The notes below the pieces were generated by a model. The model did no database searches, was not told where the DNA came from, and saw nothing but the letters and a program-made list of their open reading frames with translations. DNA of 64,000 nt, from assembly GCA_946122785.1 (NCBI GenBank), contig CAMGYJ010000003.1, positions 2,914,001 through 2,978,000 on the forward strand. Direction: 5' to 3'. This stretch comes from Linum tenue (taxonomy: Eukaryota; Streptophyta; Magnoliopsida; Malpighiales; Linaceae). The translations under genes and the position numbers were made by a program. This document shows positions 1 to 13,900 of the stretch, piece by piece (position 1 is the stretch's first letter; each line of letters starts with the position of its first letter).

Positions 1-1942
1 ATTTCATTTCATCATTTATAGAAATTAATTTATTTATATGTTTAAATTTTTTTTAATCATCTAACTTTTTTATGCTCACACTTCATAAGTGAGTATGCTA
101 TATGTTCATATTAAAAATTCTCAATATTTAGCACAGCCACCTATGATGTTTATAGGTTTCGATTCTCCAATGATAAATTATATTTTAAAGATTTATCACG
201 TTACATTTAGAATATATACAAAAGTTTGTCAACCAAGACACTCAAATTTCTAATATTATAAAACATATAACAATTCATGATTCTCGAGTTATGACAAACT
301 CTCAAACAATTATTAAGAGTCCAAATTATTGGATAGAAATACTTGATTATTGGATAAAATGTGTTTATTCCAAGTGAAACTTGACACACGCCATACTCCT
401 TACGATGATCAAATTATCTAATTTTGACTCATTTTTATGTGTTAAATATCTGTTGAGAGTCTTATGTCAAAATTTGTCTATCAAGACACTCAGTGTAAAT
501 ACAATTTATTAACCAAATCTTTCAAACTTTAAAATTATCAGCCATAACTTTCAAAACACAAAGTATTAGCCAAACGTTAACTCCTCGTTAGTATTTTTGT
601 TAGCAAATTTTAATAGTTATACCTTTCAAAAAAAATTGTATTTTAATTAAGAAAAGATTTAAAAAATTATTAAAAATAAAAGAAAAATGATTAATATTTT
701 GATGTGACACAAAAGATTTAATACAAAAGATTTGGTTAAAATATTGAAAATTCTGAAAGGTATAGCTATTAAATTTTATTTACTAAATTTGTGCCAATTG
801 CTAATTCTTGAAATTTGTAGTAACCTTCAACCCATGGTTGTTGTCTACATGTTAGCTTGTAAGAATCTCAAACCAAGACACTCTCACACACTTTCAAGGG
901 TTCTCGTCTTAACATGATCCTTTAGTGTATAACGTTCCAACTTTTTTAATGTGCATTTGCAAAATTTTCCTTATTTTTGGTGTTACTTCTAGAACAGAAA
1001 TATGCATTACATATCTTAGTAATAGATAAATCATGTCAACAAATACAATGCACATAGATATAGGTGCATTAAAAACGTCGTATCATTTAAAGAATTAAAT
1101 TATTATTTTTTTGACAAAGTTGATTTAAAAAAAAACTCATACAAACATTGTGACATTTCACACGGATGAATTCTTGGATGTATTATAGACACATCTATTG
1201 TTAATATCTAAACGTATATAAAGAGTTTACTTTGTTTTGTAACTCTAATTAAGACCTTTGAACACACCTCATTCAATGGAATACGCAACAAAATTTTGTG
1301 GATATGATAACTCGATCTATATACATATTTCTTACGGTTACAAACTAACATTTTTGTTTTTGACATTTTGATATGGTAAAATCTTTTTTTATTGCCAAAA
1401 TTTGGTATGGATACTCACAACCATGCAACCAAATGACTTATTAGAATTGCCTTGTTGATCTCATGCTTATAAAGATTCTTCATTTTTAACCTAATAGCTC
1501 GGTTTAGAGTCTTCTAACTATAAAGGCCTTTAATGTAGAAGACATTCAACTACTAAACGAAAATTGTCAACCGTGTTTGATTAATGCTAAGTTAGTGGTT
1601 GATGAAACATAATGTTTATCGTACATCGTGGGACTGGTTATGGTGCTAATTGTACAAGAGTTAGCACCGTCCTAACCAAGAGTTAGTAGTGATTTACTTA
1701 GATGTTGTATTGATTTTATAATAATCCGTAGTGATTTCGTTGTTTTTAGTAGCATTTTTTGCTAGTTATCACGGTTCTAACCCCCCTATAAGGGTTAGCA
1801 CCTAATCCCATCTCCAGCTCGTACATCGTCAACAAAGATTTCTCCAACACTCACGTGCCATATAATACGTGTACATATCAAGTTTCTATCCAGACCTTTT
1901 ACTATATAATACTTATTTTATTTTATACATATATTAATTAGA
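1..1942. other. AT-rich intergenic DNA without a recognisable gene
   Basis: I see no coding exon, RNA gene or bounded repeat here. The open frames are short, AT-driven and show no family motif. The segment is the left flank of the hAT-like element that follows. Confidence 0.6.
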
Positions 1943-1950
1943 AATAAGAG

Positions 1951-2429
1951 AAGGGATAACAATGGGGTGGATTTGCCTAAACCATCACCATCCCCATTTT
2001 CAAATACCTAAACTCATACTCGCCCTTAACCCATACGGTGGAAGGTTTTACAAACTCATCTCCATACCCGCGGTTTTCAGATACCCATGGTCATGGGTAA
2101 TACCCGCCCCATCAGCTACTCACCATAAAAAGTATGTAAAAAATATGGGTGCTACCTGCCCAAAATTATGGAACTGATACATAAGTGGATGAAATTACGG
2201 TTTGGTTGTCACCAATTACATAAGTGGATGTTATATTTTCTGCATATAACATAATATCCTCGGTGGGGCGGGTTTGGGTATGGGGATGGGGATTTCAAAA
2301 GCATATCCGCCCATCTCCATCAAAAAATTTGCGGGTTTTCCCCATACCCAATCAATGCGGAGATTTCCCGTATTGACTGGGTCGAAGACGGTTGGGTACC
2401 TGCGACCATGGGTTTGGTTGTCATCTCTA
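1951..2429. mobile_element. Non-autonomous hAT-like element (479 bp)
   Basis: The ends are an imperfect terminal inverted repeat, AAGGGATAACAA on the left and TTGTCATCTCTA on the right. Both are flanked by the same 8 bp, AATAAGAG (1943-1950 and 2430-2437), and 8-bp target duplications are the hAT signature. The interior is made of GGGTAT/ATACCC-rich segments in opposite orientations around 2180-2260 and has no transposase. The ends resemble those of the element at 28165-28866 (CAGGGATGGCAA), so both probably belong to one family. Open frames inside it, such as 1962-2177, are not genes. Confidence 0.75.
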
Positions 2430-2911
2430 AATAAGAGAGTGTTTAATAGCCAAAAATATAAAATAACATAGTTCATTTTTTAATGTAGATTGATTTTCTA
2501 ACAGTTATTTTCTCTATTTCCATCGTTATATTTTGTTTAATCGATAAAAATATTATTATTTATGTGTGTGTTTGTTTAAAATTGTCAATAACATATAACT
2601 TATTATTTACTTTCAGTAAAAAATAGTAGAAAATTTATTTGATCAAGTTTAATAATATATTTTTTGTTTAACTAAATGTGATATATCACTCTACAAACAT
2701 TAGTCTTTTTCTACAAACATAGATATAATATGGAAACTAAAAAGAATTATTGAATAAAAGAAAACATCATTAAAAGAAGAGAGAGATAACTTCATAAATA
2801 GCTGATTAACTAATTTTTTTGTTTGTACAAAAATTGTCCACCTTGGCAACTTGTGAATTCTCCAAGTGCTTATGTGGCAAGAAGTTGTTTTTGAACAACC
2901 ATAATATATAG

Positions 2912-2952
2912 TAAGATAAGATAAGATAAGATAAGATAAGATAAGATAAGAT
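2912..2952. repeat. (TAAGA)n microsatellite
   Basis: About eight uninterrupted copies of the pentamer TAAGA, reading GTAAGATAAGATAAG and onward to GATGTG. It is a simple sequence repeat with no sign of function. Confidence 0.95.
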
Positions 2953-4211
2953 GTGTAGATTTAGTTAGAGTATTGACAATAGTAAAAAAATCTTGGGACC
3001 AAGGATTGAACAATTATTGGATTTGTTCCGGATCAAATATCAATTCGACTCATTTATCTTTAATATATATTCGATCCGTTTCAAATATCGGTTTGATCTG
3101 ATCCGAACCAACGTGTTTGCACATAAGAAACCATTGATGTTATGTAATGTAGATAATACTAGTACACATAGAAATCAATGACCTTTAAAATCATCAACAA
3201 AATCAACACGGAGGTATGTACGTAATGTAGGTAATACTAGTACACCAAATTTGGAGGGTCCCGCTTTTTAATTATTCCATGTATTCTTCCGTTGCCTCCA
3301 TCGGTCGTCCGTCGCCGCCTGCGATTTACATCAAACATCACCGAAACAAAAATTTGTCTCCCCTTGTGTGCTTTTGGTCCACCTTTGTCCATTTCAGTTT
3401 CCATAAAGCCTCGGGCATTCATATCGTCCAGAAGATAAGATCAATAGCCCACAGAAAATTAAGTTGTCGTTGTGAAACTATTGAAGCCTCTAGTGCTATT
3501 GTGGTAGTTAGTACTATTGGCTCTTATGCAATCCTTCCATCTAATCAACCATTCATTTGTTGCCAAAGGAAATAAAGGAAAAAAGTCATTGTTTGTGTTG
3601 GTTTTGATTGTCACATCTCGTTTCGATGTTGCTTCGCGTGGTGTGATATCGTCCACAAGATCAGGGTTGTTATAAAATGAAATAAAGTTGGGTTGCTCTG
3701 TTTCCGAGCAACATTTCGCTAGCCCATTGTGCATATCCCTGGTGTTGTTTTTATTTTTACTGGCTTTTGTGACTCGTCGTCCAGATAAAATAGACTCTCG
3801 CTCATTGACTCATGTTACGTTAGATATACCATGACAATAGACACAGTACGTTATTGAGGGTGTTCCTAACTGTATACTTGATCATCCAAATGTAAAATCA
3901 TTAAAATTTACTATCACCTTTCAACGATTTCTCACAACCACAAAAATATCGAACGAACGAAACGTAAGTACAATCAGACCTGCCAAGAATCACTATATAC
4001 AATATATAAAAATGTGAGAGATAAGGCACCCGTTACACATTAAAATAAAACAGTTGTTTTGTTTGCTAACCCACGTAGAGTAGTGTACTCTTACCTGCAT
4101 TTCCATTGTTGTAATTCCTTAATTGGATCTTCACTATAATCGGTCTCTAAAGCAAGCGGCGGTGCAACAGCTGAAGTGCTGAACCAACCTCTGCCACGTT
4201 TTAATGCGTCA

Positions 4212-4212
4212 A

Positions 4213-4260
<48 letters not shown>
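4212..4260. repeat. (ATT)n microsatellite
   Basis: About sixteen perfect ATT triplets. The tyrosine run it would encode in one frame (4176-4376) is an artefact of the repeat. Confidence 0.95.
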
Positions 4261-4262
<2 letters not shown>

Positions 4263-4691
4263 CAAAAAAACCCCATACCAATCCAAAGTAGCAATCGACC
4301 CACTAGCAGGCCCACTAACCCATCATATCATAATTACACAATTATCACACAAATTCTAAGTAACCCACCTAATTAACTAGGGTGGCGGTTCGATTTTCAG
4401 TTTTAACCAAAATCGAATCGGTTCCATATACTTATCGGTTTCTCGTGACGGGTAAAGATCGACAATCATCCTAACTATTTTGATTTTGGTCAAAATAATA
4501 AATCGTCAATAAGTCAATAAAAATCGATAAGTCTCAGTGCATTGAAATGTTCATTTTCAGTTTATTATGATAAAAAAAATGTCTTTTATCTGTAAATCAA
4601 AAGCCTTTAAACGTTTAACTGTTTCATTTCGATTTTGAGCAATTGACTAATTCGGATTTCTACAAACCGAACCCATCCAACCAGACACCGT

Positions 4692-4698
4692 TATAAAT
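4692..4698 (+). promoter_or_regulatory. Probable TATA box of the LOR gene
   Basis: TATAAAT lies about 220 bp upstream of the ATG at 4920. The DNA between them is A/C-rich and free of ORFs (CAACAAACAAAAGCAAAC and similar), typical of a plant 5' untranslated leader. The transcription start has not been mapped. Confidence 0.5.
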
Positions 4699-4919
4699 TT
4701 ATAATTAAATTAGCTCATTACCACTAAACCACCCAAAACAATAAACAACAAACAAAAGCAAACCCGCAAAACGAAGAAAACAGAGGAACCACACCACTCA
4801 AATCAAAATCTCTCCACCACGCCAAAAACCAAACGAGCAGCGCCCCACTTTTCTCCGATTCCTCCCAAATCCCAGGCGTTCTATCTCCATCTGAATACGG
4901 GTAGCGGGCAAAACATTGA

Positions 4920-7900
4920 ATGGCGGCGGCGATTGTGGATGAGAAGTTCTGTTACGGCGAGGAGACGAGCCTGACGGTGAGGAAGACGTCGGTTTTCTTC
5001 CCAGGGGATGGGTTCCTGGTTTACGACCCGAACGGGGAGGTTCTGTTTCGGTTCGATTCTTATGGGCCGGAGACCAAAGACGAGCTGGTTCTCATGGACG
5101 CTTCCGGCAAGTGCCTCCTCACCCTCCGGCGCAAGGTTAGTAATAAGACGAAAACAGAGTGTGGTTTAATGTTTGTCTCTTTGCCTCGGGCTCTCTGTTT
5201 TTTGGCCTTAGAAATTTCACCCACTTTTCTCCCCTGTTTTTCCTTGACTATTAAGTTGGTTGAGAGGTAGTTGAATGATAACCATGAAAACAAAACAAAC
5301 AAAAAAAAAAGATAGTTGAATGTGTTTTTGGTAATTAATTAATTTATCATTAACTTCATAATCCAAGATTTGAATCGATGTTGCGGTGGATGTTATCATT
5401 TGTGTACATGTTACAACGAATGAGAGCATACAAAAAAGTATAACGAGCTCGTTGATTTAGTGAAGCATCATTCATAAACAAATGTTATTGTGTATGCATG
5501 TAATGTTTTTAAATGAGTTATGAGATATTTGACTTACGATACGTCTAAAGTACACGTTCGATTATATGTTTGATATGCGCACGTTGGTCATTTGTAAATG
5601 ATACATAAAATTTTGTAAGTATTAATAGATGATCTGTAAATCCTACTGTAAATTTGTAGGATTTAAAAACGGTTTGTTCAAAAAATTTAAACTCATATCC
5701 TAGTCTTTTTCAAATTATAATGGTATACTATATGCATATGAAATTCAAGATGCGATATAAACACGTCACTTGAATTAACATGGTTGTATATCTTTGAGAT
5801 GTTAGACCAGAAGTTTCCAAAAAAAATCCAATTTGGTAACTAATATTAGCCATACTAGACTTCGGACACCAATTTTTTTTCTTAATCTCACTTTGGCCTA
5901 ATCCAAAAAAATTCCAATTTGTCATTACATGTTCATGGTTTTTTTTATTATAAGTAACTAGGTAGACCCGCTCGCGTTGCTTCGCGATGAACGAACAATG
6001 TGAAACAATGATAGGAAGAAAAGGAAAAAAAGAACAGGCTGCAAAATGGATTGAAGATGATAAAAGAAACATTAGAGGCTCTTACCCAACCAAATCGTAA
6101 CCCATTGTTTGGACTGAATTGCAGCACCTGAAGTAAACACCTTATTATTTGGCCGACTACAATTTCGGCTAGTGGACAGTATCTCGGGATTTATGAGTTA
6201 GAATGATGCGAAAAACATCCTAATTGACATAATATATTGATATTCAATTAAGATAGCTATCGTCAACAACTCCCTTGACAATCACCTTTTACACGGCTCG
6301 AACAACACTGGATACAGCAATATATAGAAACCAAGAATTCTAAAAAGAAAGTGAAAATGGATGAGCGGGGATCAGGCATAGATTGAACTTCAGCTGGTGA
6401 TAATTAAACTACCTAGAAAGCAATTACAGAATTTAGTTAGGAATCCATCCCAAAAAATCAGTCAAATGAACCTATCAAAAATCATATGTATGGCATCCAT
6501 AGACATAAATGGATAGTAGAGGGTAAGTTCCATGTATTAGGGATAAATCTTTATTCATATTGACGTAAGTTTCCTTCTCCTACATGAACCTGTACAATTG
6601 TGGGTATAAATGCCCCTTCTCAATGTCAATACAAACACACGATTCACATTCTTACAGCTTTAATCCCGAAACCCTAGCTCTTCGTTGCAATCTAGAATTT
6701 CGGCGCCCACGATCAGCGTCGAGTCGCCTGCTGTCCAACATGTCCGACAACAGTTCGGTCACGTCAATACAAACACACAATTCATATTCCTTACACCATG
6801 GAGCCAACAGCTGGGCGCAAAAACAACCTATTGAAACACTATAGCAATTCAACTTACAGAATCAGTAGGAGTAACTATCATGAACCTGTGTTTATATATA
6901 AGGCAACATCTTACTAATCAAAAAGAAATTGATTAAAGGTTAAAGAAGAATTTATGAACTACACGACACAGGAAGTTCGGTTTCTTCATCCCATGGCAAC
7001 ATATGTTCATCGATTGAAAGAGACTGTGGATTGAGGAGAAAATTGACATGAAAGACGGCTGCTTTAGTTTAATGAACTTTATTTGTATCCTCCTCTGTGA
7101 TTCCATAATACCAATAAAACTTCTATTTCTATTCAATTAAAGAATGCTAAGAAACTGAGTCCATTTCAGCCTAGAAATCTCACCAATTTAAATGTTGCAG
7201 AATAAGATGCTTACAGTTCAGCCTATAAGTCCTCAAATGCATACCTGCAAACCCAGGCATAAAAGCAAGCAATCTGATTTGTAATAAAGCTCTGACCTGA
7301 CATTGTAAGCAAGAAAAGAGTTTTAGATATAAAGAGCCACGAATAGATGTAAACCTGGAGTTCATCAGTGTTCACTGAGCAGCTTAAGAAAGCATAATCA
7401 ACCTCACCGAACCTCAAACAGAATGAAAATGGCAGTGCACTGTATGGGTCGAGCAAATAAAACAAAAAAAAGAACATATAAATTATTTTTAATGGGAAAT
7501 AGCAATTATTATGAACGTGTAAACTTAGAGTTAATGAGAATAGTGCCAAGTCTAGCCATGGCATCCTGATAAGCTGATTTTTATCACCATCTCTCTAAGG
7601 TTACAAATTCAACACACAACAAAATGGCAGCATGCTGATTGCTGATACACCATGTTCATTCCTTGTCATATCTTGAAATGCCTTTTGCCAATCACTTTTT
7701 TCATTATTGGTCTTAGTGGCAAAAATAAACCACACAAAGAAAAGGGCAACACAACCAAAACCGAATGCTAATTTAACATGTAGATACTGCATTACTGGCA
7801 ACACTTGTATCAGTACTTACATTCAGTAGGTAGCTCCAATAGTCTCCACTTCATTGAGATATGAGGAATGTGATGTTAAATGAAGAAGAATAAGTGATAC

Positions 7901-10900
7901 AGCTGTCAAGTAGAGTAGTCTAGTTAGTGTAGTCATATAAGGGGGGAACAACCCCTAAAGGGACATAATTACCAACAAAGGGGACAAATCTGCAATGTAA
8001 AGGCAACTGCACACAAAATGGAGATCACGACATTATGTGTGATGGTTCAATTTTGTTCAGTCCTACCTTCTCAAGAACACTTAGAAAGCAAGCAACATAT
8101 TATTGCACATCAACATTCATAAAATCATTGCCAAAAAAAAAACATTCATAAACCGTAAAAATACTCAGATTCATGAAAATAGTAGGATCTAAGGTAGAGC
8201 AAAATAAAGATTACTTCTGTCATAGCAAAAACTGCAAAATTCACAGGGAACAGTGGCTAACCTGGACCTACTTCAAAAGCACATATATGCTTTCTTGAGT
8301 TGCTGCTCCCAATCAACTGTCCTCTCCAGAAGTTATAGTACAGGTACTCCAGTTTTTGGTTAATCCAAAGGCAAGCATTACCTGCACATCTATGCACCAC
8401 ATACATTTAATAGATAACCAAAACTACCATTTTGATCTCAATACTCAATAAGAAAAAGAACACAGACCTTGAAATCCCATGAAGAGGTCACCCGCGAGGG
8501 AAATGACATACATTTTTTATGGAGTTAGACTCAAAGGACAGTTAGAATAGGGGAAGTCCCCTAATTATGTGTCCACACTATTATTAATCAACCTGCCATC
8601 TGTGAAGGACCTCTACCGAGTTCTCCACACTCGGAAATCAAACGAAAGGGAAAAATAAAGCTTAAATGGGTCGATCATGGACGTCAATGCAGATATAGAA
8701 CCCAAAATAACAAAACTTCTCACAGTAAATCTGGAAGATTGAGAAAGAGAGTCCTAAAATAGAAGTTCCTCCACCGAATGAATCTTTGACAACAACAAAA
8801 CTAATTAGATCAAAGTGAAACGGAGGGAAAAACTTCAAATGATGTTTCTGGTTCGCTTGCCCGCTCTGACGACTCTAAAGTTCAGATCGATTGTCAACTC
8901 TAAAACACCGAATCGCTATCCGAAATAGCAAACAAAAGCGATGAATCAGAAAGATAAAACAGGACAGATTACCAGGGGGAGAAGGGGAAAAAAAGATAAG
9001 GAAAAGACATATAAAATTACCTTCGCCTATGCCTAGCCACTGTCTCAAGAGGATAGGATTACGACGATGTTGCGGACAGTGTCTTACCTCCCCAAATCCC
9101 CATCAGCGAATTCGATTATAAAATCTCCAAGACCAGACGTGCTCTTCTGAAATAGGAAAAGAGGGCATGATCACATTCAAGGAAAATCGGAAAAACAATA
9201 ACCTAAAAATGAAAATCCAAAACATCGAACCTGCTTCTTCCCCAACCCGAGCACATTCAAGTAGTTCCAAGTAAAAGAAAATGCTAAAGCTTTAATATAA
9301 CGAAAAGAAATCAACAAAACTAATTGAACACTTCACAGTTCCCCAATGTTAAGTACTTAGCTGTCACTCAATCTGGAAAGGAAATCTAATATGACTGTTC
9401 TAATTGAACTCATAAAATCACACGAACTCGCCTTTTACATCAGTCTCCATTCAGAAATCACTGATAAAAGACACTTAAATAAAAATTAGTGCACGGGGGA
9501 GCAACTAAAAATTCCTTATTTTCTAGATAGCATTACAAAATTGAATTCATATCAATAATAGGAGATGGTGAAGCTAACCTAACTTACCATTTAAAAGGAA
9601 GGAATAGTTAAGATGATCGAGAACATAAACAGGTTATTATATACAAAACCTAGATTCGTGGAAGGGGGCAATACCCGTCAAAGGAAACCCCAAGAAAGAC
9701 TAAATGAATCACAAAAGAAAGGCAAAATATGGGAAACATAAAGAGAGGAGAAGGTATGGCTAAAACACACCCAGAGTCATAGTGGCTATATGTTAGGAAT
9801 GGCCATTAGCATGGTATATGAACAATTTGTTGATTTGATTGCTGATCGTGTCTTCCGAATTCTCCACAACATGCAGCTTCCAACACACTATTAGAGCTGA
9901 TGAAAGTTTGTACCATGACTATTCTAGCCGGGAACAGACCCCTTTGGTACTCTTTTTTGATGAATCAATTTGAAGTATAACCCTTAATCATGCAAGAGGC
10001 CAAGAAAACAAATCAATTATGTTCTACTTCCCTGGAAAGAACAACGACGTTTGGAATTCTCAAACCAAACAAAGCTAGTATTATTAACCCTGCCAAAAAA
10101 ATGCACTTGAGAAATAGAGACATGCTATCATCATTCATCAGTAGATTGATAGGTTACTTTGTTCCTTCCATAACTACATGATCCGCATCTGACACGAAGG
10201 GCCTTTGCTTCACTGCCGACAAAGTAGAATCAGCAAATGCCAAGTCCAAATAGTTTACATTCCAAGATGAGTACATCATATAAAGACCGGGAAAAACGAA
10301 ACTAACCCAAGAACTTGAGGAGCGAGGTATAATAGCGGATAACTCAGCTCATAAGGATTGAGACCTTGCTGGTCTGCCTGCCTGTAGGACCAAGAACGAA
10401 CAAATTTAAAAGGCATTATTTTTATTAAAGTTACTTCTAGTTACTGCTCTCACCCTCTAGAATGTGCTTTGAAGATTTTATTCAAGTTACTTCTAGTAGA
10501 GAGAAGGGTCAATGACCCCAGTGTTGACCAAATCACCAATCTCTCAGTATAATATAAATAAATGGTAACCTATGATGGAAAATGCAATAGAAGGTGCATT
10601 GATCAGGAGAGCAGTTAAGGAGTCAGCTGCCAGTTTTAATGAAAAAATCTTCAATGTTTGAGAGCTAAGGAAACAAAACAAAACTTGAGGCAGTGTCCAT
10701 TTATAAAGAAATTATGAACAAATCTTCAATGGTTGGTGCATTCGATTTGCAGCAGGCACGCACAACAGCAAATGTGATTATTAGGTGGCAGAACAATGAC
10801 CATCCCATCCTCTCATCTTTCACCATCAATCATTGAAAATGAGGCCAACCTCGTTTTATTTAAGAAGGATAGAAATGAAGATTTATATCTTAGAGGAAAC

Positions 10901-13900
10901 AGTGAAATGCGCAGGTTCATGGAAGCTAACTTTATGTAACATACAAACCTAGTAGGATTGACTGACAGAGTAATCCTTTCTTGGTCCTTACTCTTCCTTC
11001 TTGCATTATAGCATCCATATTAATCTCATCTCTCTTCAATTGTGACAACCTAGCACAACTGAAAAAAACATAGTTAATACATTCCCTTAGTGTCCATGCG
11101 TTTACATTCTATAGAGCAAATACAAACTGCAGAACACTACCAATCCGAAAGGAAAATGCACGCAACTCTTAGTTAACAATGAGGTATTGAGGTCAGGACC
11201 TAGCAAGGGAACATTACACTAAGAAACACAATTCCCCAGCTACTACAGATAGCACAAAAATGCAGCAGCAGGTTTATGAGAGAATCATCAATATAACATA
11301 TAATCAAAGAAGGTTTCCATCTTTATTTCAACTTAACTTTCTTTTCTACAATAACATTTCCGAGTCTGGTCGCGAAAACTGAAGCGACATGATCGTGGAT
11401 TGATTCCAGTAAGCAGAGATCATATCCATCTCTCCGCCTTATCATTACCTTGGCTGTGATCACCGAACCTAAAATTAAAAACATGCACAGTAGCCAGAAA
11501 CAACACCTCATTCTATTTTGGAATCCTCCATATAAAGCACATCACATGAGGAAATGACAGCGATTCAGGTAGACCAATGAACTAACACCATGAAAACAGT
11601 TCATGAATTTTGATGTTACAGAAACATAAGCATGCACTCAAATTGATTGAGGAGGATTCCGCATACTTTACTAATGAATAGCATGAATGTTCGTATTCTC
11701 CGTGATTAATTGAAATGTGTGTATTTGATCTAACGAACTGAAGAAAAGAGGACAGAAATAACAAAAAACATTAACTTATATATCTAAGATTCATATTCGA
11801 GGTTTGGGAGAGTTTCAGTTACAAAGTTCTGATATTTGGTACTTATTTCTAATCCCGTAGTTAGTGATATAAGTGATCAGATTCAAAATTGAAGGTTCCC
11901 ATGGCATAACATTAGAAGCAAAAATAAATAGCAGATACCAGATTAGGACTAAACCCAAACCAAGCACATTATATTCCTACGCCAACAGGAAACTTTATAT
12001 ATCCTTCATTATGATCCATTAAAATCTTTCACCAAAATCCAACAAACACCCATAAACTTTCACAGACCAAAATCCTATAAGAGTAGAGAAGGAACAAAGC
12101 CAAGCATTAATAACTACTTTGTTCAATGTGCAACGAAGCTCACAATTGACATCATCTCTTACCCAACCAAAAAGATTCATGGGCATAAAAGCATATACAG
12201 TTTCCCAATGGAATTATCATTAACTAATCTCAACATGAAGAAAGCAATTTGGAAGATACCACTTGATGGTAAGTAGATTTGAGAATGAGTACATTTCTTG
12301 GTGTTTAGCCACCAAAAAGAAGCTGCTGAAAGGTAAGATATAATAGTTGCAGAAAGTTGTGGTAAGAATCTCATCAGTAACTAATGGTTTTTCCAAAAAC
12401 TTATAAGAGATCATGGAGAATAGGCGAGCATAAATAAGTACCAGGACCTCAATAGTTTCTTGCCTTCCTAAAGCTCTAATCACCAACCGGTGAAACAAAA
12501 CAATAAGGCAAAATTTGGAAGCAGGAAACAGTCAGCACCTCATAGCCATTTGAGAGAAGGAGAAGAACCAATCGGCGTCATTATCCTGCAGCTTCCTCTG
12601 CGGATAATGCTTAGAATCTAGTTGCAGACTTATGATTTGGAATTAATTTCATAAGCTCACAGGAAACCTTTTGCTGGCCATGCTTGTGGTCCCGTTAATC
12701 TGCAGGATTTTGGCAAAGAAAGTATAACCCTTCTCTGAAAAGAAAAGCTCTAAGATTGTAAAAGTGAACGAAGAGAGCTCTTATTAACATACCACATAGT
12801 AGACTCCTCTGACCAGTGCTTTCTCTAGCTCCTCTTTTAACCTTAATTCAAGTACCGTACATACACAATTTGAGAACATCAAATGTAGTTGAACATAGTC
12901 AATAAGTGATGACCTAATCAAAAGTGAAAAAAACAAACTGAAAGCTTTTCAGTCCAGCATTCGGATCATCAAGAAGCCTATTATACAATTCATGACTGGG
13001 AAGCAGTGATATAAGACAGTGGCAATTGCAAAATTGATTTCTTACCAAAGAAGCTTGGCTGATTCTAATATTGCTTCCATTTCTTCTGTCTCCTTAACCA
13101 TGCTTCTTATGCTGGACCCAAAAAGTGACTCGATCATCTCTTCATCCAGCCTGTTCGGAAAAGGCAACAATAGATCGTTGCACGTAAATTAAATATGTCA
13201 AACTATCTATGCAGTAAGAAAGAAGATTGTGAGAGAGACGAATCACTCGAATGAGCTTCATCTCATATTGTCCCAAACCATACTTTGCCCTGGTGGTGCC
13301 CTGATTTTATCCCAGAGAATGGCTTCACTTTCGCCAACCATCATAATCAATCACTGTGGTTTAACGCAATAGCAATCTGGTTCACAAATAAGCTCAATTT
13401 AATGGACTCCAAAAGTACAGGAAAAACTAATTAAACACAAAAGTGAAGCTCTTGTTACCACAACGTAATGGCAGAGGGAAGGGATAGCTTCACAAACCCA
13501 CCAAGCCACTTGAAACCTTCCATGAAAACCCAGTCCAAGTTCCGTGGAAACAATCAGAAACCACATAAACCATCTGACCCAAAATCAATCTGGGAGAAGA
13601 TCCAAAAGTTATTATCTATTCCGTTGCCTTGCCTACCCGACCTGCAGTCAGAGAAGACGTGCGGAGAAACAGAAGAATAAGGGATGGATTTTCCAAACTC
13701 AAGATGATGAGTTAGGAACAACCCAGCGAGCATAGGGTTGGGATCAGAGGAGTACCTGTGACTCAGCCGCCAAGCTTCGAAGGTGGAATTCAGCTGGCGA
13801 GTTTCAGAGGGAGAAGGGCTCACGACGGCGGCGAGCAGCATTCCGCAACATCACCTCTGTGAGAAGGGGAAGGAAAAGGCAAGGTCGGAGTAAAGAAGGT

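Larger units (their letters stand above)
2438..4690. other. Intergenic region upstream of the LOR gene
   Basis: No gene is supported. Apart from two microsatellites listed separately, the only structured stretch is about 4380-4680. It starts with a GGGTGGCGGTTCGATTTT-like sequence and ends with a loosely inverse CCGAACCCATCC, which may be a decayed hAT-type MITE, but no target duplication was found. The modestly GC-rich open frames at 3237-3734 overlap on both strands and match nothing I recognise. Confidence 0.5.

Noticed and set aside
4176..4376. 66-aa frame with a poly-Tyr run
   Set aside because: Artefact of the (ATT)n microsatellite.
4380..4690. Possible hAT MITE before the LOR promoter
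   Set aside because: GGTGGCGGTTCG- and CGAACCCATCC-like ends are only loosely inverse and no target duplication could be found.
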